Position numbers and translations under genes: made by a program. This document shows, in pieces, positions 10,881-20,437 of a DNA stretch of 64,000 nucleotides. The first letter of the stretch is position 1; each line of letters opens with the position of its first letter. The notes below the pieces were generated by a model. The model had not been told where the DNA came from. It was given only the letters and a program-made list of their open reading frames with translations, and did not search any database. Source of the DNA: Diplonema papillatum (Eukaryota; Euglenozoa; Diplonemea; Diplonemida; Diplonemidae); contig JAPJBO010000310.1 of NCBI GenBank assembly GCA_030068145.1, forward strand, positions 124,001 through 188,000. The letters are read 5' to 3'.

Positions 10881-12072
10881 CAGCGCCAATACCTTTTTGA
10901 AATCCGTCCGCGTCGTTGCAATGATTCGCACGGACCTCCACCAACCAACCAAACGCCGCAGAAGAAGTTTGCTACGCCAAGGCGTAGCCGTCGGCCCCGC
11001 GATGGCTTGCAAAGCTTCGCCGGCGGACAGGGCCACACGCGTCCGTTTTGCCCGGCGGTCAAGGGGGCGCCACGTCTTACCGTACAACTGCGGGAATCCT
11101 CTTGCGCAGTCGTCAAGCCACCCAAGTACCAGGGCGTCGGACCAGGGGATTAACTTCCATACCCCACATTTGGACTGTCGGGAAAGAGAAAATGGCACTC
11201 CGCCGTCACCCGGGCCCCCGGCGGAGGTGGCCAATGTGCAATCTGAGGCACTCAGGGCCCAGCATTGTCGTGAAGATACGTCGCGTCGCGCTGTGTTGAG
11301 CCCATTCCTGAGTGAGGGCGCAAAAACCCGTTTGCAGTTCAAATTTGGAAAATGTGCCGGAGACCAAGCTATTGTCCTGTGCACCGTGTCGTTGGACGGA
11401 AAGAATAAACGCCAGCGAACAAAAAGGCGCAGCGCAGGCAGACCAGTAAGCAGAAATCCTTTGTGAGCTGTTAGTCATTTTGGTCCCAGTTGCTGCACCT
11501 TAAGTCGCCGACACCCTCTGGTATCAAATCCGGGCGCTTCCAGATCGCCAAACGAGTTTGCTGTTGCACCCACGCGGCGTTGGCTGGGGATCTTTGACAT
11601 GCCTTAACGGGTTGAAGGCTACCTTGCTACTATTACTTGGACGGATGCGGTAGGCCCGTGGCTTTGCAGTACCACCGAACACGCGAAGCATCTTTGCTCT
11701 CGTTTCAGGCTTTCCCCGGTACACGAATCCTCGCAATACCAAGTCATGTCATGGCCTCAAGCAACCAATCTTTGTGGTTTGTCGAAGAAAAAGGGCGTAG
11801 CCATTTGCATGCAAAAAGCTTGTTGGAGCCGGCTGTATGGTGGTTAACCGCAAGTGCCAAGACATGCCTACGTCTGTTATAGGATTCGGTATCAATCAAG
11901 GAACAGGCCTCGACTCCCCGAAGCTTCGACGGATGCCTAGCTTTCGACTTTCTACCGCCTCGATACTTTTTGTTCGTTGCTGAGTCGTTTGGGCTCATCT
12001 TCTCTCGTCTCCGGGCATTTCCTCTGCGCGCGAATTGCACATAGGGACCCAAAGGTCACGTTCTGTGTGAGC
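10881..12072. other. No convincing gene
   Basis: A plus-strand open frame of 229 codons (10777-11466) covers part of this stretch, but its composition is not protein-like and its beginning lies in repeat G. A partial family A copy sits at 11640-11730. ATTTGCATGCAAA occurs near 11798. Confidence 0.4.
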
Positions 12073-13220
12073 TTGACGTGGAAGACCGTCTGCAGTGCGT
12101 GTTTGGCAAGTCTGCGATGTGTACAAGACAAAGAGCTTAAACGATCTGAAGAGCGCCGCAGCCAAAATGTTGCGATCCTGCGAAGTGACATCAACGTCCG
12201 TCTGCGACCTGAGCCAAAAGGTGAATATCCGTCCGAAAATGACGTGGAAGATGGTCTGCAATGCGTGCTTGGCAAATGCAGTCCACGACAACAGAGCTTT
12301 AGCGATCTGAGAAGAGCACACTAGCCTAAGTGTTACGATCGTGTGAAAGTGGCGTCGACGTCCGTCTGCAACCTGAACCGGTCGGTAGCCAAAAGGTGAA
12401 TACCCGTCCGATAATGACGTAGAAGACCGTCTGCAGTGCGTGCTTGGCTAATGCAGTCTGCGATGCGTGCACGACAAGGAGCTCCAGCGATCTGAAGAGC
12501 ACACTAGCCTAAAGTGTTACGATCGTGTGAAAGTGGCGTCGACGTCCGTCTGCGACCTGAACCGGTCGGTAGCCAAAAGGTGAATACCCGTCCGAGAATG
12601 ACGTAGAAGACCGTCTGCAGTGCGTGCTTGGCTAACGCAGTCTGCGATGCGTGCACGACAAGGAGCTCCAGCGATCTGAAGAGCACAATAGCCAAACTGT
12701 TACGATCGTATGAAAGTGGCGTCGACGTCCGTCTGCAACCTGAACCGGTCGGTAGCCAAAAGGTGAATACCCGTCCGATAATGACGTAGAAGACCGTCTG
12801 CAGTGCGTGCTTGGCTAATGCAGTCTGCGATGCGTGCACGACAAGGAGCTCCAGCGATCTGAAGAGCACACTAGCCTAAAGTGTTACGATCGTGTGAAAG
12901 TGGCGTCGACGTCCGTCTGCGACCTGAACCGGTCGGTAGCCAAAAGGTGAATACCCGTCCGAGAATGACGTAGAAGACCGTCTGCAGTGCGTGCTTGGCT
13001 AACGCAGTCTGCGATGCGTGCACGACAAGGAGCTCCAGCGATCTGAAGAGCACAATAGCCAAACTGTTACGATCGTATGAAAGTGGCGTCGACGTCCGTC
13101 TGCAACCTGAACCGGTCGGTAGCCAAAAGGTGAATACCCGTCCGATAATGACGTAGAAGACCGTCTGCAGTGCGTGCTTGGCTAATGCAGTCTGCGATGC
13201 GTGCACGACAAGGAGCGATC
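12073..13220 (+). repeat. Satellite with ~183-bp unit and 366-bp higher-order dimer
   Basis: Seven units start at GACGTRGAAGA, at about 12076, 12241, 12416, 12601, 12784, 12967 and 13150. The first two are diverged and shorter (165 and 175 bp); the later ones are 182-185 bp and nearly identical. The later units alternate between two forms, CACTAGCCTAAAGTG and CAATAGCCAAACTG, so the true recent repeat is a dimer of about 366 bp. The minus strand is open through the dimers because 366 is divisible by three. I do not read this as a gene: the frame has no start context and simply follows the repeat. Confidence 0.9.
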
Positions 13221-13238
13221 TGAAGAGCACATTAAAGA

Positions 13239-13414
13239 GAGACCGCTGAGGGTATTTACGACACCTATAAAGGAACCTTTTCGACGATGATCAACCCCCG
13301 GATTCTCAAGCGAACCTTCACTCTACGTATATACGACACCTATAAAGGAACTTTTTCGACGATGATCAGCCCCCGGATTCTCAAGCGAACCTTCACTCTA
13401 GAGACCGCTGGGGA
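13239..13414 (+). promoter_or_regulatory. Tandem TATA-bearing repeats upstream of the GH79 gene
   Basis: Two tandem units (13239-13325 and 13328-13414) each contain CACCTATAAAGGAAC, then TTTTTCGACGATGATCA or a near match, then CTCAAGCGAACCTTCACTCTA. TATAAA lies at 13266-13271 and 13341-13346, the second 94 bases before the GH79 start codon. Related units lie after the gene (15045-15225) and in the ELAPOR-like gene's last intron (28220-28800). The spacing suits a core promoter, but dispersal shows the unit is itself a repeat; promoter activity is an inference. Confidence 0.5.
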
Positions 13415-13439
13415 ATAGTGTGGAAAAGGAAACAAGACA

Positions 13440-14888
13440 ATGCTTTCCGTCGTGCTCGCCGCGTGGGCAGTGGGGCAGATGGTCGTCGTTTCCGTCAACG
13501 AAACGGCGGTGCACCAGACGGTGAGCGAGGACTTCGTGTGCGTCGGCATGGACTGGTGGCCGTCGAACAAGTGCAACTACGGCGTCTGCCCGTGGGGGAA
13601 CGCGAGCATCATCAACGCGAACTTGCAGGACGAGCGCATCATTAAAGCCGTGCAGATGCTCGACAAGCCGATCATCCGCATGGGCGGCACCCAGGGCGAC
13701 ACGATCGTGTACAAGGTCGGTGACCCGGTGCCGGACTGCCCGTCTTTCTCCCCGGCGCCGCCGACCGTCGCGTCCAGCTTCACCGGCGGATGCCTGACGA
13801 TGGAGAGGTGGGACGAGATCTACGAGTTCACGCAGAAGACGGGAGCGAAGCTCGCTTTCGGCCTCAGCGCGAGGTACGGCAGGCAGTCGTCTCCGCAGAG
13901 CCCGTGGGACCCGTCAAATGCCCTCGCCCTGATGAAGTACACCGTGGCCAAGGGATACGATCACATTTTCGCGTACGAGTGGGCCAACGAGCTGTCGTAC
14001 AGTGCGCAGATGTTCTCAGACGGGATCCACCAAGTGCACGACGCCATCAACGACGCGTACACCGGGTCCAGCATCGCGCCGCCGAAGATCGTCTCGCCCG
14101 ACTACATCAGCTGGAACGCGACGCTCTTCGAGGAGCTTCTCCCGCTGGTGCAGGACGTGGCGTTCGCGCTCTCGTGGCACGACTACCCCCTCGGAGCCGG
14201 GTATGACAACCCGAACTTGGACCAGAAGGTGATGGACCCGAACCAGAACAGCGGATGGACCAAGGACGCGGAGCAGGGTGTCGCCCTCTCGAAGAAGGTC
14301 AACAACGGGAAGGTGAAGATGTGGATGGGCGAGTCAGGGGGCGCGTACAACAGCGGGCACAACGGCACGTCGAACCGCTTCGAGTACGCGTTCTGGTACA
14401 TCGACTCGATGGCGGCGTTCGCGGCAGCCGGGCAAGACGCGTTTTGCCGGCAGGCGTTTTTGGGAGGGAACTACGAGCTGCTGGACCACCGTACGAACTT
14501 GCCCAACCCGGACTTCTTCGGCGCGGTTCTGTTTAAAAAGCTGCTGGGGCCGCGGGTCCTCGCGGCTGCGTCGAACAGCACGGACCTCCACGCGTACGCA
14601 CAGTGCACGCCAGGGACGTCGGGGAACGTGACTGTCTTGATGCTCAACTACGGCGCCGGCGCCGCGACGGTGAGCCTGCCGCCGGCCGCGGCGCCGACCC
14701 GTCAGGAGTACCACCTGCGCGGCCACGGCGGCGTCCTCAACTCGTCGCACGTCGACCTCAACGGCGAGATGCTGACCATCGACTCGGAGCTCTCGCCGGC
14801 CGTGGTCGCCGCGACGGGTCCCGTTTCGGTGGCGGGGCAGTCGTACGCCTTCGTCGTGTACAAGGGTACCGGCGTCTGCGGCAACTAG
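13440..14888 (+). CDS. Secreted glycoside hydrolase family 79 (heparanase / beta-glucuronidase-like)
   Basis: Single exon, 482 codons, ATG to TAG, strongly GC-ending codons. A hydrophobic N-terminus (residues 1-18) looks like a signal peptide, and several N-x-S/T sites suggest a secreted or lysosomal glycoprotein. It has the (beta/alpha)8 layout of GH79 retaining enzymes: the acid/base Glu is E184 in the motif YEWANE, the nucleophile is E298 in MWMGESGG, and WHDYP (247-251) is the conserved strand-end motif between them. The C-terminal part (about 370-482) is beta-rich, as in heparanase. Members cleave beta-glucuronic acid or 4-O-methylglucuronic acid links in glycans such as heparan sulfate or arabinogalactan proteins; the substrate here is unknown. 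The length is usual for the family and nothing looks broken. The start was chosen as the first ATG leading into the signal peptide. Confidence 0.92.
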   Translation: MLSVVLAAWAVGQMVVVSVNETAVHQTVSEDFVCVGMDWWPSNKCNYGVCPWGNASIINANLQDERIIKAVQMLDKPIIRMGGTQGDTIVYKVGDPVPDCPSFSPAPPTVASSFTGGCLTMERWDEIYEFTQKTGAKLAFGLSARYGRQSSPQSPWDPSNALALMKYTVAKGYDHIFAYEWANELSYSAQMFSDGIHQVHDAINDAYTGSSIAPPKIVSPDYISWNATLFEELLPLVQDVAFALSWHDYPLGAGYDNPNLDQKVMDPNQNSGWTKDAEQGVALSKKVNNGKVKMWMGESGGAYNSGHNGTSNRFEYAFWYIDSMAAFAAAGQDAFCRQAFLGGNYELLDHRTNLPNPDFFGAVLFKKLLGPRVLAAASNSTDLHAYAQCTPGTSGNVTVLMLNYGAGAATVSLPPAAAPTRQEYHLRGHGGVLNSSHVDLNGEMLTIDSELSPAVVAATGPVSVAGQSYAFVVYKGTGVCGN

Positions 14889-15014
14889 AGAGTGCGAGGG
14901 TTAGAATTAGAGCACCTATTTGGTATCGGAAGGTATCAAAGTAGGTGCGAAATCAGGCAAACCTTGCGCGCTAGCTTCGGTTAACCGTGAATCTAATTAT
15001 CAGGGCTTACCCCA

Positions 15015-15020
15015 AATAAA
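15015..15020 (+). other. Candidate poly(A) signal of the GH79 gene
   Basis: AATAAA about 127 bases after the GH79 stop codon, in an AT-richer context. Position fits; use is inferred. Confidence 0.4.
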
Positions 15021-15044
15021 ATTCTCGCTTTCATTTCACCAACC

Positions 15045-15396
15045 GGGGCCGGGCACACATAAAGTTTCAAGCGAACTTTCACTCTAAAAGTAGGCAACGA
15101 AGACACACACACACCCACACACACATACGCAAACCTTTAAAGTATTCCCTTTCGACGACGTCACCCGGAGCCTTTAAAAACCCGGATCTTCAGGCGAAGT
15201 TCCTGCTGGCGACCTCTTTCACTCTAAAAAACACCTTCTAAACGCGTTAGGGGACTTCACAAGGTTTCACAACGGAGTGACACAACACCCGAAACGAGTC
15301 GCACTCTTTTACTTTTCTCAACCCCCCGCCATACCCAAGCCTCTACGGTCAACCGGAGACTTTAAAATACCGACCTTCTAATCCACAAATAACGCT
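15045..15396 (+). repeat. TTCACTCTA repeats followed by family B copy 1
   Basis: 15045-15230 holds two degenerate units related to the GH79 upstream repeats (CAAGCGAACTTTCACTCTAA). From about 15238 to 15396 runs family B: the palindromic start CTAAACGCGTTAGGGGAC, CACAAGGTTTCACAACGGAG, then CCGGAGACTTTAAAATACCG and ending at ATAACGCT. Other family B copies are at 23190-23349 and 34233-34393. Confidence 0.8.
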
Positions 15397-15690
15397 AAAA
15401 AAGAAACCACCGGATCCTCCTAAAAAAAACTCGAAACAGTGTCGTCCAAGAGAAAAGTGCGAATCCTGCCCCTGGTGGTGTCGGTCACTAAAGGTCCCTA
15501 CTGGCTGGGCGAGCCGAAGCAAAAAAAGGAGTGCTGTCGTTGTTGCTCTGTGGTCTTCTGAGTGGTGTGGGGACCAGTTTTGACGTGACGCCTTGGGCTT
15601 GTCGATTCACGAATGACGAGGAATCGGTTGCGCGTCTAAGACAGAGATGTCTCACCCCTCCATTGCATCCCTTTTGTATACAATACAACA
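15397..15690. other. No recognised feature
   Basis: AT-rich start, then unique-looking DNA with no protein-like frame. Confidence 0.35.
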
Positions 15691-15782
15691 TCTTCTTCGA
15701 AGAAGACTTGATGCTAGCGTCAGCCTGCATGAGAGGCAGTGCTTTGCCAACATTAAACTAAGATTTCCCTCCCACTTTGGCG
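15691..15782 (+). repeat. Dispersed repeat family J, copy 1
   Basis: TTCGAAGAAGACTTGATGCT to AAACTAAGATTTCCC. Other copies are at 38148-38232 and 45190-45288, where the 3' end runs into a C tract. The shared AAACTAAG plus C-run end suggests a defined 3' terminus. Confidence 0.8.
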
Positions 15783-16312
15783 CAAGGATGTTTTCTGGCT
15801 TCAGTACGACTCTTTGCGATTGTGTTGACTATGACGAATGACGAGGAGTCGAATGTACGAACCCGAGACGGAGCTGGCCCCCCTCATCCCCACCCCCACC
15901 AACTCTTTTCGTGCAAGGATGGCTCTTGGTTCAGAGCCCGGGAGGTATCTTCGGGTTCTCTTCGGGTTTCCAGAATCCGTCCTCTATGCTCTTATTCGGT
16001 ACCCCCCCCCCAAACTTTGGAATGGTCTGCCTTCAGACGAAGAACGAGGTGCGCGCGTCACCGCGGTGGAAACAATAGTGCACGGGGGGTTTTCACACCC
16101 TACTTACGGACTTGCCCTCCCTTTTCCCTTGTCTTTTGCACTTTTTTTTTCTGAGTAAGGCGGCTCTTGACCCGGACTCAAGAAGCCTTTCTGACTGGTC
16201 GCTTCTGCACAAGCAGTGCCCTCTCTCGACTGCTACGACCTGCAGACCCCGCGTGAACGTGCAAGGCGCACATGGCCATGCAGGAGCAGGCCTACGCAGC
16301 TCATTCCTGCTG
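15783..16312. other. No recognised gene
   Basis: Contains GACGAGGAGTCG and GACGAGGAATCG words at 15617 and 15841 (local duplication) and a short C run at 16002-16010. No protein-like frame. Confidence 0.35.
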
Positions 16313-16458
16313 GGAGTTTCTGCTCTTCGTATTGTCTGACGAGAACTGCCTAGAAGAAAGGGAGAAGTAAGAACACGTCTTTGTAACTGATATCACTAGC
16401 GCAAGGGAATGCTGAGTGACTGCCTTTACCCAGGGAAACGAGCTTGGGCGAGGTCACC
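16313..16458 (-). repeat. Dispersed repeat family I, copy 1
   Basis: About 140 bp found again at 41501-41638 and 53444-53574 in the opposite orientation. Shared words include AAAGACGTGTTCTTAC, TCTCGTCAGACAATACGAA and GCCCAAG(C/T)TCGTTTCC. A fragment is also at 62006-62035. Confidence 0.85.
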
Positions 16459-17938
16459 TTGAAACCTTGACTGTTTCTTTGAACCAACCACACCCTGAAG
16501 GCTGTGTAGAGTTCTCTCATCGACTTTCGTGGTGCATCAACTCCCTCAGTGAAACTGTGATCCTGTGTCCCATGGGATGTGGCGACACACGTACACGGTA
16601 CTACTAATGTTAGTACTGCAACGCGCGTGATCCTGACCAACCATGGATGTGCTCTTGTAGTGTGTTCCGTAGGATGAGATGACGCCACCATGTCGTTTTT
16701 TTTTCTTTCTTGCAAGACCCGAACGCCGTAAGTGTTCTTGTTAAAAAAGAGGAAGAGGACGATGCGTTCGCGCATTGTTTTCTTCTTCTTTTTTTGTGTG
16801 GTGCCATTTGGATCCAGCAGGTGGGAGCAGCAACGCGACGAACAGAAGTTCGTCTTCCTACGATCTAAGAGTTTCACCTCTGACACGCAGGAGTAACGTA
16901 CGCTATCGAGGTCTTGTTGTGCACCATGCCAAGTGTCGCCATGGAGCACTTATGGAGTTCAATCGGGGCTCCGTAGTAGTTGTGGGCACAAAGGGAAACC
17001 AAGGTTCCAACCCCTAGTCGCCAGCCGCGAATCACCAGTGTAGGAGAGTGTAGTCGAGCGTTGAAGAGTGTGATCGAAATTGACACTAGTGTTTTGGGTT
17101 CTCCCACTGGTGGACCCCTGGTTTGCCCATGGGCGACCATGTTGACCACTGTCTGGCCCAAGAAGTAGGGACGGGAGCCGCCGGCAAGTGGGCAACTGGG
17201 TCTACGGATGCTGCGTCTCCTGCTGTTTCCTGCGCTTCTGCCCACCCATTGCTGTCAGAAACGGCGACCAAAAACACCTTGACCCCAGCGTCCTGGTTTG
17301 TCCCCTCCTCCTTCCTGGTATCGCCAGTGCACAAGGGGAGGGTTTGTTTATCATTGCAAGCCCCTATTCCGAGAATGGTCTCCCCCCTTCCACAGAGCCC
17401 GCATTTTCCTTTTTTTTTCTTCGAGACATTGCAATGTGTTCCAAAAATGCAAGCCTGAGCAATGAGCGAACCAACACCAAACTGAAGATCATGTCACTGT
17501 CACAGTTTACATGTCCGTGCTTCACATGGAGATCCCTAACTCAAGACATACCAGGTGAAAAAGAAGAAGAGCAACCTGGAGAGAGGGCCCAAAAACTCGG
17601 CCTGCTCAAAAAAAAGTGTGGATGCGTCAACGCAACAGTTTTCGAAAGGATAGCGAAAGAGCGAAGGCATATTTTTTACATAAACACTCCCCCCATCCGT
17701 ATTTCTGGGAGTCAAGCCACGGACCCCTTTCCCTTCTGGTGTTTTCTTTTCTGCTTGTTTCGGCTCATCAGGTCTCGATGGCTACCTGTTTCGTGGTGGT
17801 TTTACACGTGCTTTCTTCCCGGTGCCTTCGGTAACAAGTGCAACGAGACCAGGACCGTAGCTGTTTCCGTGTCACATGACGGAGGAGCAACCGTTTCTGC
17901 GCCACAAGACCAAAAAGGGCAAAAGAGAGACGCGAATT
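16459..17938. other. No convincing gene
   Basis: About 1.5 kb. An open frame of 286 codons runs 17188-18048 but ends in the CTG repeat of the next array, and its composition is Cys/Phe-rich noise. CAGGTG and GT/AG words are frequent but no exon can be supported. Confidence 0.4.
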
Positions 17939-18062
17939 GCCGGGAGGCGTGGCGATGCACCGTGCGGTGGTTCTGCCGCTGCTGCTGCTGCTGCTGCTGC
18001 TGCTGCATATGGGACGGAATCCGAAAATCTGAAGAGAAACGAAGCTAATGCCCTGTTAGTTA
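17939..18062 (+). pseudogene. Truncated copy 1 of the ELAPOR-like signal-peptide exon, (CTG)9
   Basis: Begins CGGGAGGCGTGGCGATGCAC, encodes MHRAVV-like peptide followed by nine CTG codons, then jumps to CATATGGGACGGAATCCG, which in copies 3 and 4 lies far downstream. The middle of the exon is therefore missing here. It is the first of five tandem copies leading to the real exon at 20438. Confidence 0.8.
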
Positions 18063-18213
18063 CTTAATAGACTCTTTGAAAAGCTCGTGGAAAAAAGAAA
18101 AAAGGGGTTGGGACAAATTTGTGCCTTTAGCAAAATTTTGCTTCTCAGTATTATTTTGGCTGACTCTTTACAAGAAAAACTAAAACACCGAACCTCTAAA
18201 CCACAATAAACGC

Positions 18214-18395
18214 TAAAAACCGTACACCGCGAGAGTAGGAGAAAGTAGAAAGGGAAACTAGAGTTTTCGTTGACCGCACTGCCCTGAGCCCAAATCCTGG
18301 ACGTGGTTTCAGGTGGCAAATTTGGCAAATGATCATGATCAGATGGTCCTACTTGGGCGGTTCAGTTTCCTCACACATTGCATGTGGCTAATAAT
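18214..18395 (+). repeat. Dispersed repeat family C, copy 1
   Basis: ACCGTACACCGCGAGAGTAG to CATGTGGCTAA, found again at 62322-62472 just upstream of the phosphagen kinase exon with high identity. The preceding words AACCTCTAAACCACAATAAA tie it to the 28-kb repeats. Confidence 0.85.
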
Positions 18396-18666
18396 ACTCT
18401 CCTCCTCGCCCGTCTCGCTGCTCCGTACTCGCTGCTCTCGTCCTTGCTGCTGCGTGATGTCAGATTGATGGTGCGTAACAAACGTAGAAAGGTCATGCAG
18501 AGATTCTCGTGTGTATGCCACGAACTTCTTCAAGCGAGGGGTAAAATTACGGTGTTCTTCTCGAGAGCGACGGGGTAATAACCTTTGTACAAGTGTTAGT
18601 TCTCGTCGGAATAGTATTAATATCTTCGATCTTATACGACAAAAAAAAGGGCAAAAGCGACGCGAT

Positions 18667-18880
<214 letters not shown>

Positions 18881-19012
18881 TCTTTGAAAAGCTCGTGGAA
18901 AAAAGAAAAAAAGGGTTTGGGACAAATTTGTGCCTTTAGCAAAATTTTGCTTCGCAGTGTTATTTTGGCTGAATCTTTACAAAAAAAAAAAATGGGCAAA
19001 AGCGACGCGAAT

Positions 19013-19060
19013 TGCCGGGAGGTGTGGCGATGCACCGTGGGGTGGTTCTGCCGCTGCTGC

Positions 19061-19093
<33 letters not shown>

Positions 19094-19460
19094 ATGGCGG
19101 TGAGGCGATGGAGCGGCTGTGCGGGCCCCAGGACTACGTCGCGAAGTACGGCGAGTGCGACGGCACCGGGGGCAGGAGCGTCGAGAGGACCAAGTCCGAG
19201 AACAGCTCGTGCACCTCGGACGGCGGCCGGACTTCGTTTACGCTGCCTCTGCAACGCGCACGAGCTGCGCCCCGCGCTGCTGGGCACCTGCGAAGACGGA
19301 GAGCTGTCCACGCTGCAGCCGTCGGACAGTTGCAGCATCGGGACGGACATCCTCGACCTAGAGGGGGATTATGGGGTTTCAGAAAAGGAGCACATGGGAC
19401 GGAATCCGAAAATCTGAAGAGAAACGAAGCTAGTACCCTGTTGGTTACTAAGTCGACTCT
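19013..19460 (+). pseudogene. Truncated copy 3 of the ELAPOR-like first exon, (CTG)10
   Basis: Carries the signal peptide and the next ~100 codons of the real exon (words MERLCGPQDYV, KYGECDGTGG, TKSENSSC), with small indels that shift frame, then leaves the exon after SDSCSIG for GACCTAGAGGGGGATTATGG. It cannot give the full receptor, but could be transcribed. Confidence 0.8.
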
Positions 19461-20157
19461 TTGAAAAGCTCGTGGAAAAAAGAGGTTTGTTTGTGCGCTC
19501 TAGCGGAACTCACCTGCTTTGGTAAGTTTCATGCAGCTCGCTGCCAACTACTAATTTTTAGTACCAACAATGCATTGTTAACACAAAAAAAAGGGTTTGG
19601 GACAAAATTGCGCCTTAAGCAACAAAATTGCTTCTCAGTAATATTTTGGTTTTCGGAGCCAGGAAATCCCCGACTCTTTACAAGAAAAAAAAGGGCAAAA
19701 GAGACGCGAATTGCCGGGAGGAGGGGCGGGAGGAGTGGCGATGCACCGTGCGGTGGTCCTGCCGCTGCTGCTGCTGCTGCTGCTGCATGGCGGTGACGCG
19801 ATGGAGCGGCTGTGCGGGCCCCAGGACTACGTCGCGAAGTACGGCGAGTGCGACGGCACCGGGGGCAGGAGCGTCGAGTGGACCAAGTCCGAGAACAGCT
19901 CGTGCACCTCGGACGGCACCGGCCGGACTTCGTTTACGGCTGCCTCTGCAACGCGCACGAGCTGCGCCCCGCGCTGCTGGGCACCTGCGAAGACGGAGAG
20001 CCGTTCACACTGCAGCCGTCGGACAGTTGCAGCATCGGGACGGACATCCTCGACCTAGAGGGGGATTATGGGGTTTCAGAAAAGGAGCACACGGGACGGA
20101 ATCCGAAAATCTGAAGAGAAACGAAGCTAGTACCCTGTTGGTTACTAAGTCGACTCT
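19461..20157 (+). repeat. 697-bp tandem unit holding copy 4 of the first exon, (CTG)7
   Basis: 19461-19796 and 20158-20493 are the same sequence 697 bp apart, so the segment just upstream of the real start codon was duplicated recently. Copy 4 of the exon starts at ATG 19741 and is truncated after SDSCSIG exactly like copy 3. The unit includes a 96-bp family N repeat (19486-19580, repeated at 20183-20277). Confidence 0.9.
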
Positions 20158-20437
20158 TTGAAAAGCTCGTGGAAAAAAGAGGTTTGTTTGTGCGCTCTAG
20201 CGGAACTCACCTGCTTTGGTAAGTTTCATGCAGCTCGCTGCCAACTACTAATTTTTAGTACCAACAATGCATTGTTAACACAAAAAAAAGGGTTTGGGAC
20301 AAAATTGCGCCTTAAGCAACAAAATTGCTTCTCAGTAATATTTTGGTTTTCGGAGCCAGGAAATCCCCGACTCTTTACAAGAAAAAAAAGGGCAAAAGAG
20401 ACGCGAATTGCCGGGAGGAGGGGCGGGAGGAGTGGCG

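Noticed and set aside
10777-11466. Plus-strand frame of 229 codons
   Set aside because: Starts within a dispersed repeat whose other copy does not keep the frame; composition looks random.
12073-13220. CRISPR-like regular spacing
   Set aside because: Whole units are repeated with no unique spacers; this is a satellite in a eukaryote.
12504-13230. Minus-strand frames of about 120 codons in the satellite
   Set aside because: Frame openness follows from the 366-bp period; the older units do not preserve it.
17188-18048. 286-codon plus-strand frame
   Set aside because: Runs into the CTG array in the poly-Cys frame; Cys/Phe-rich and without domain features.
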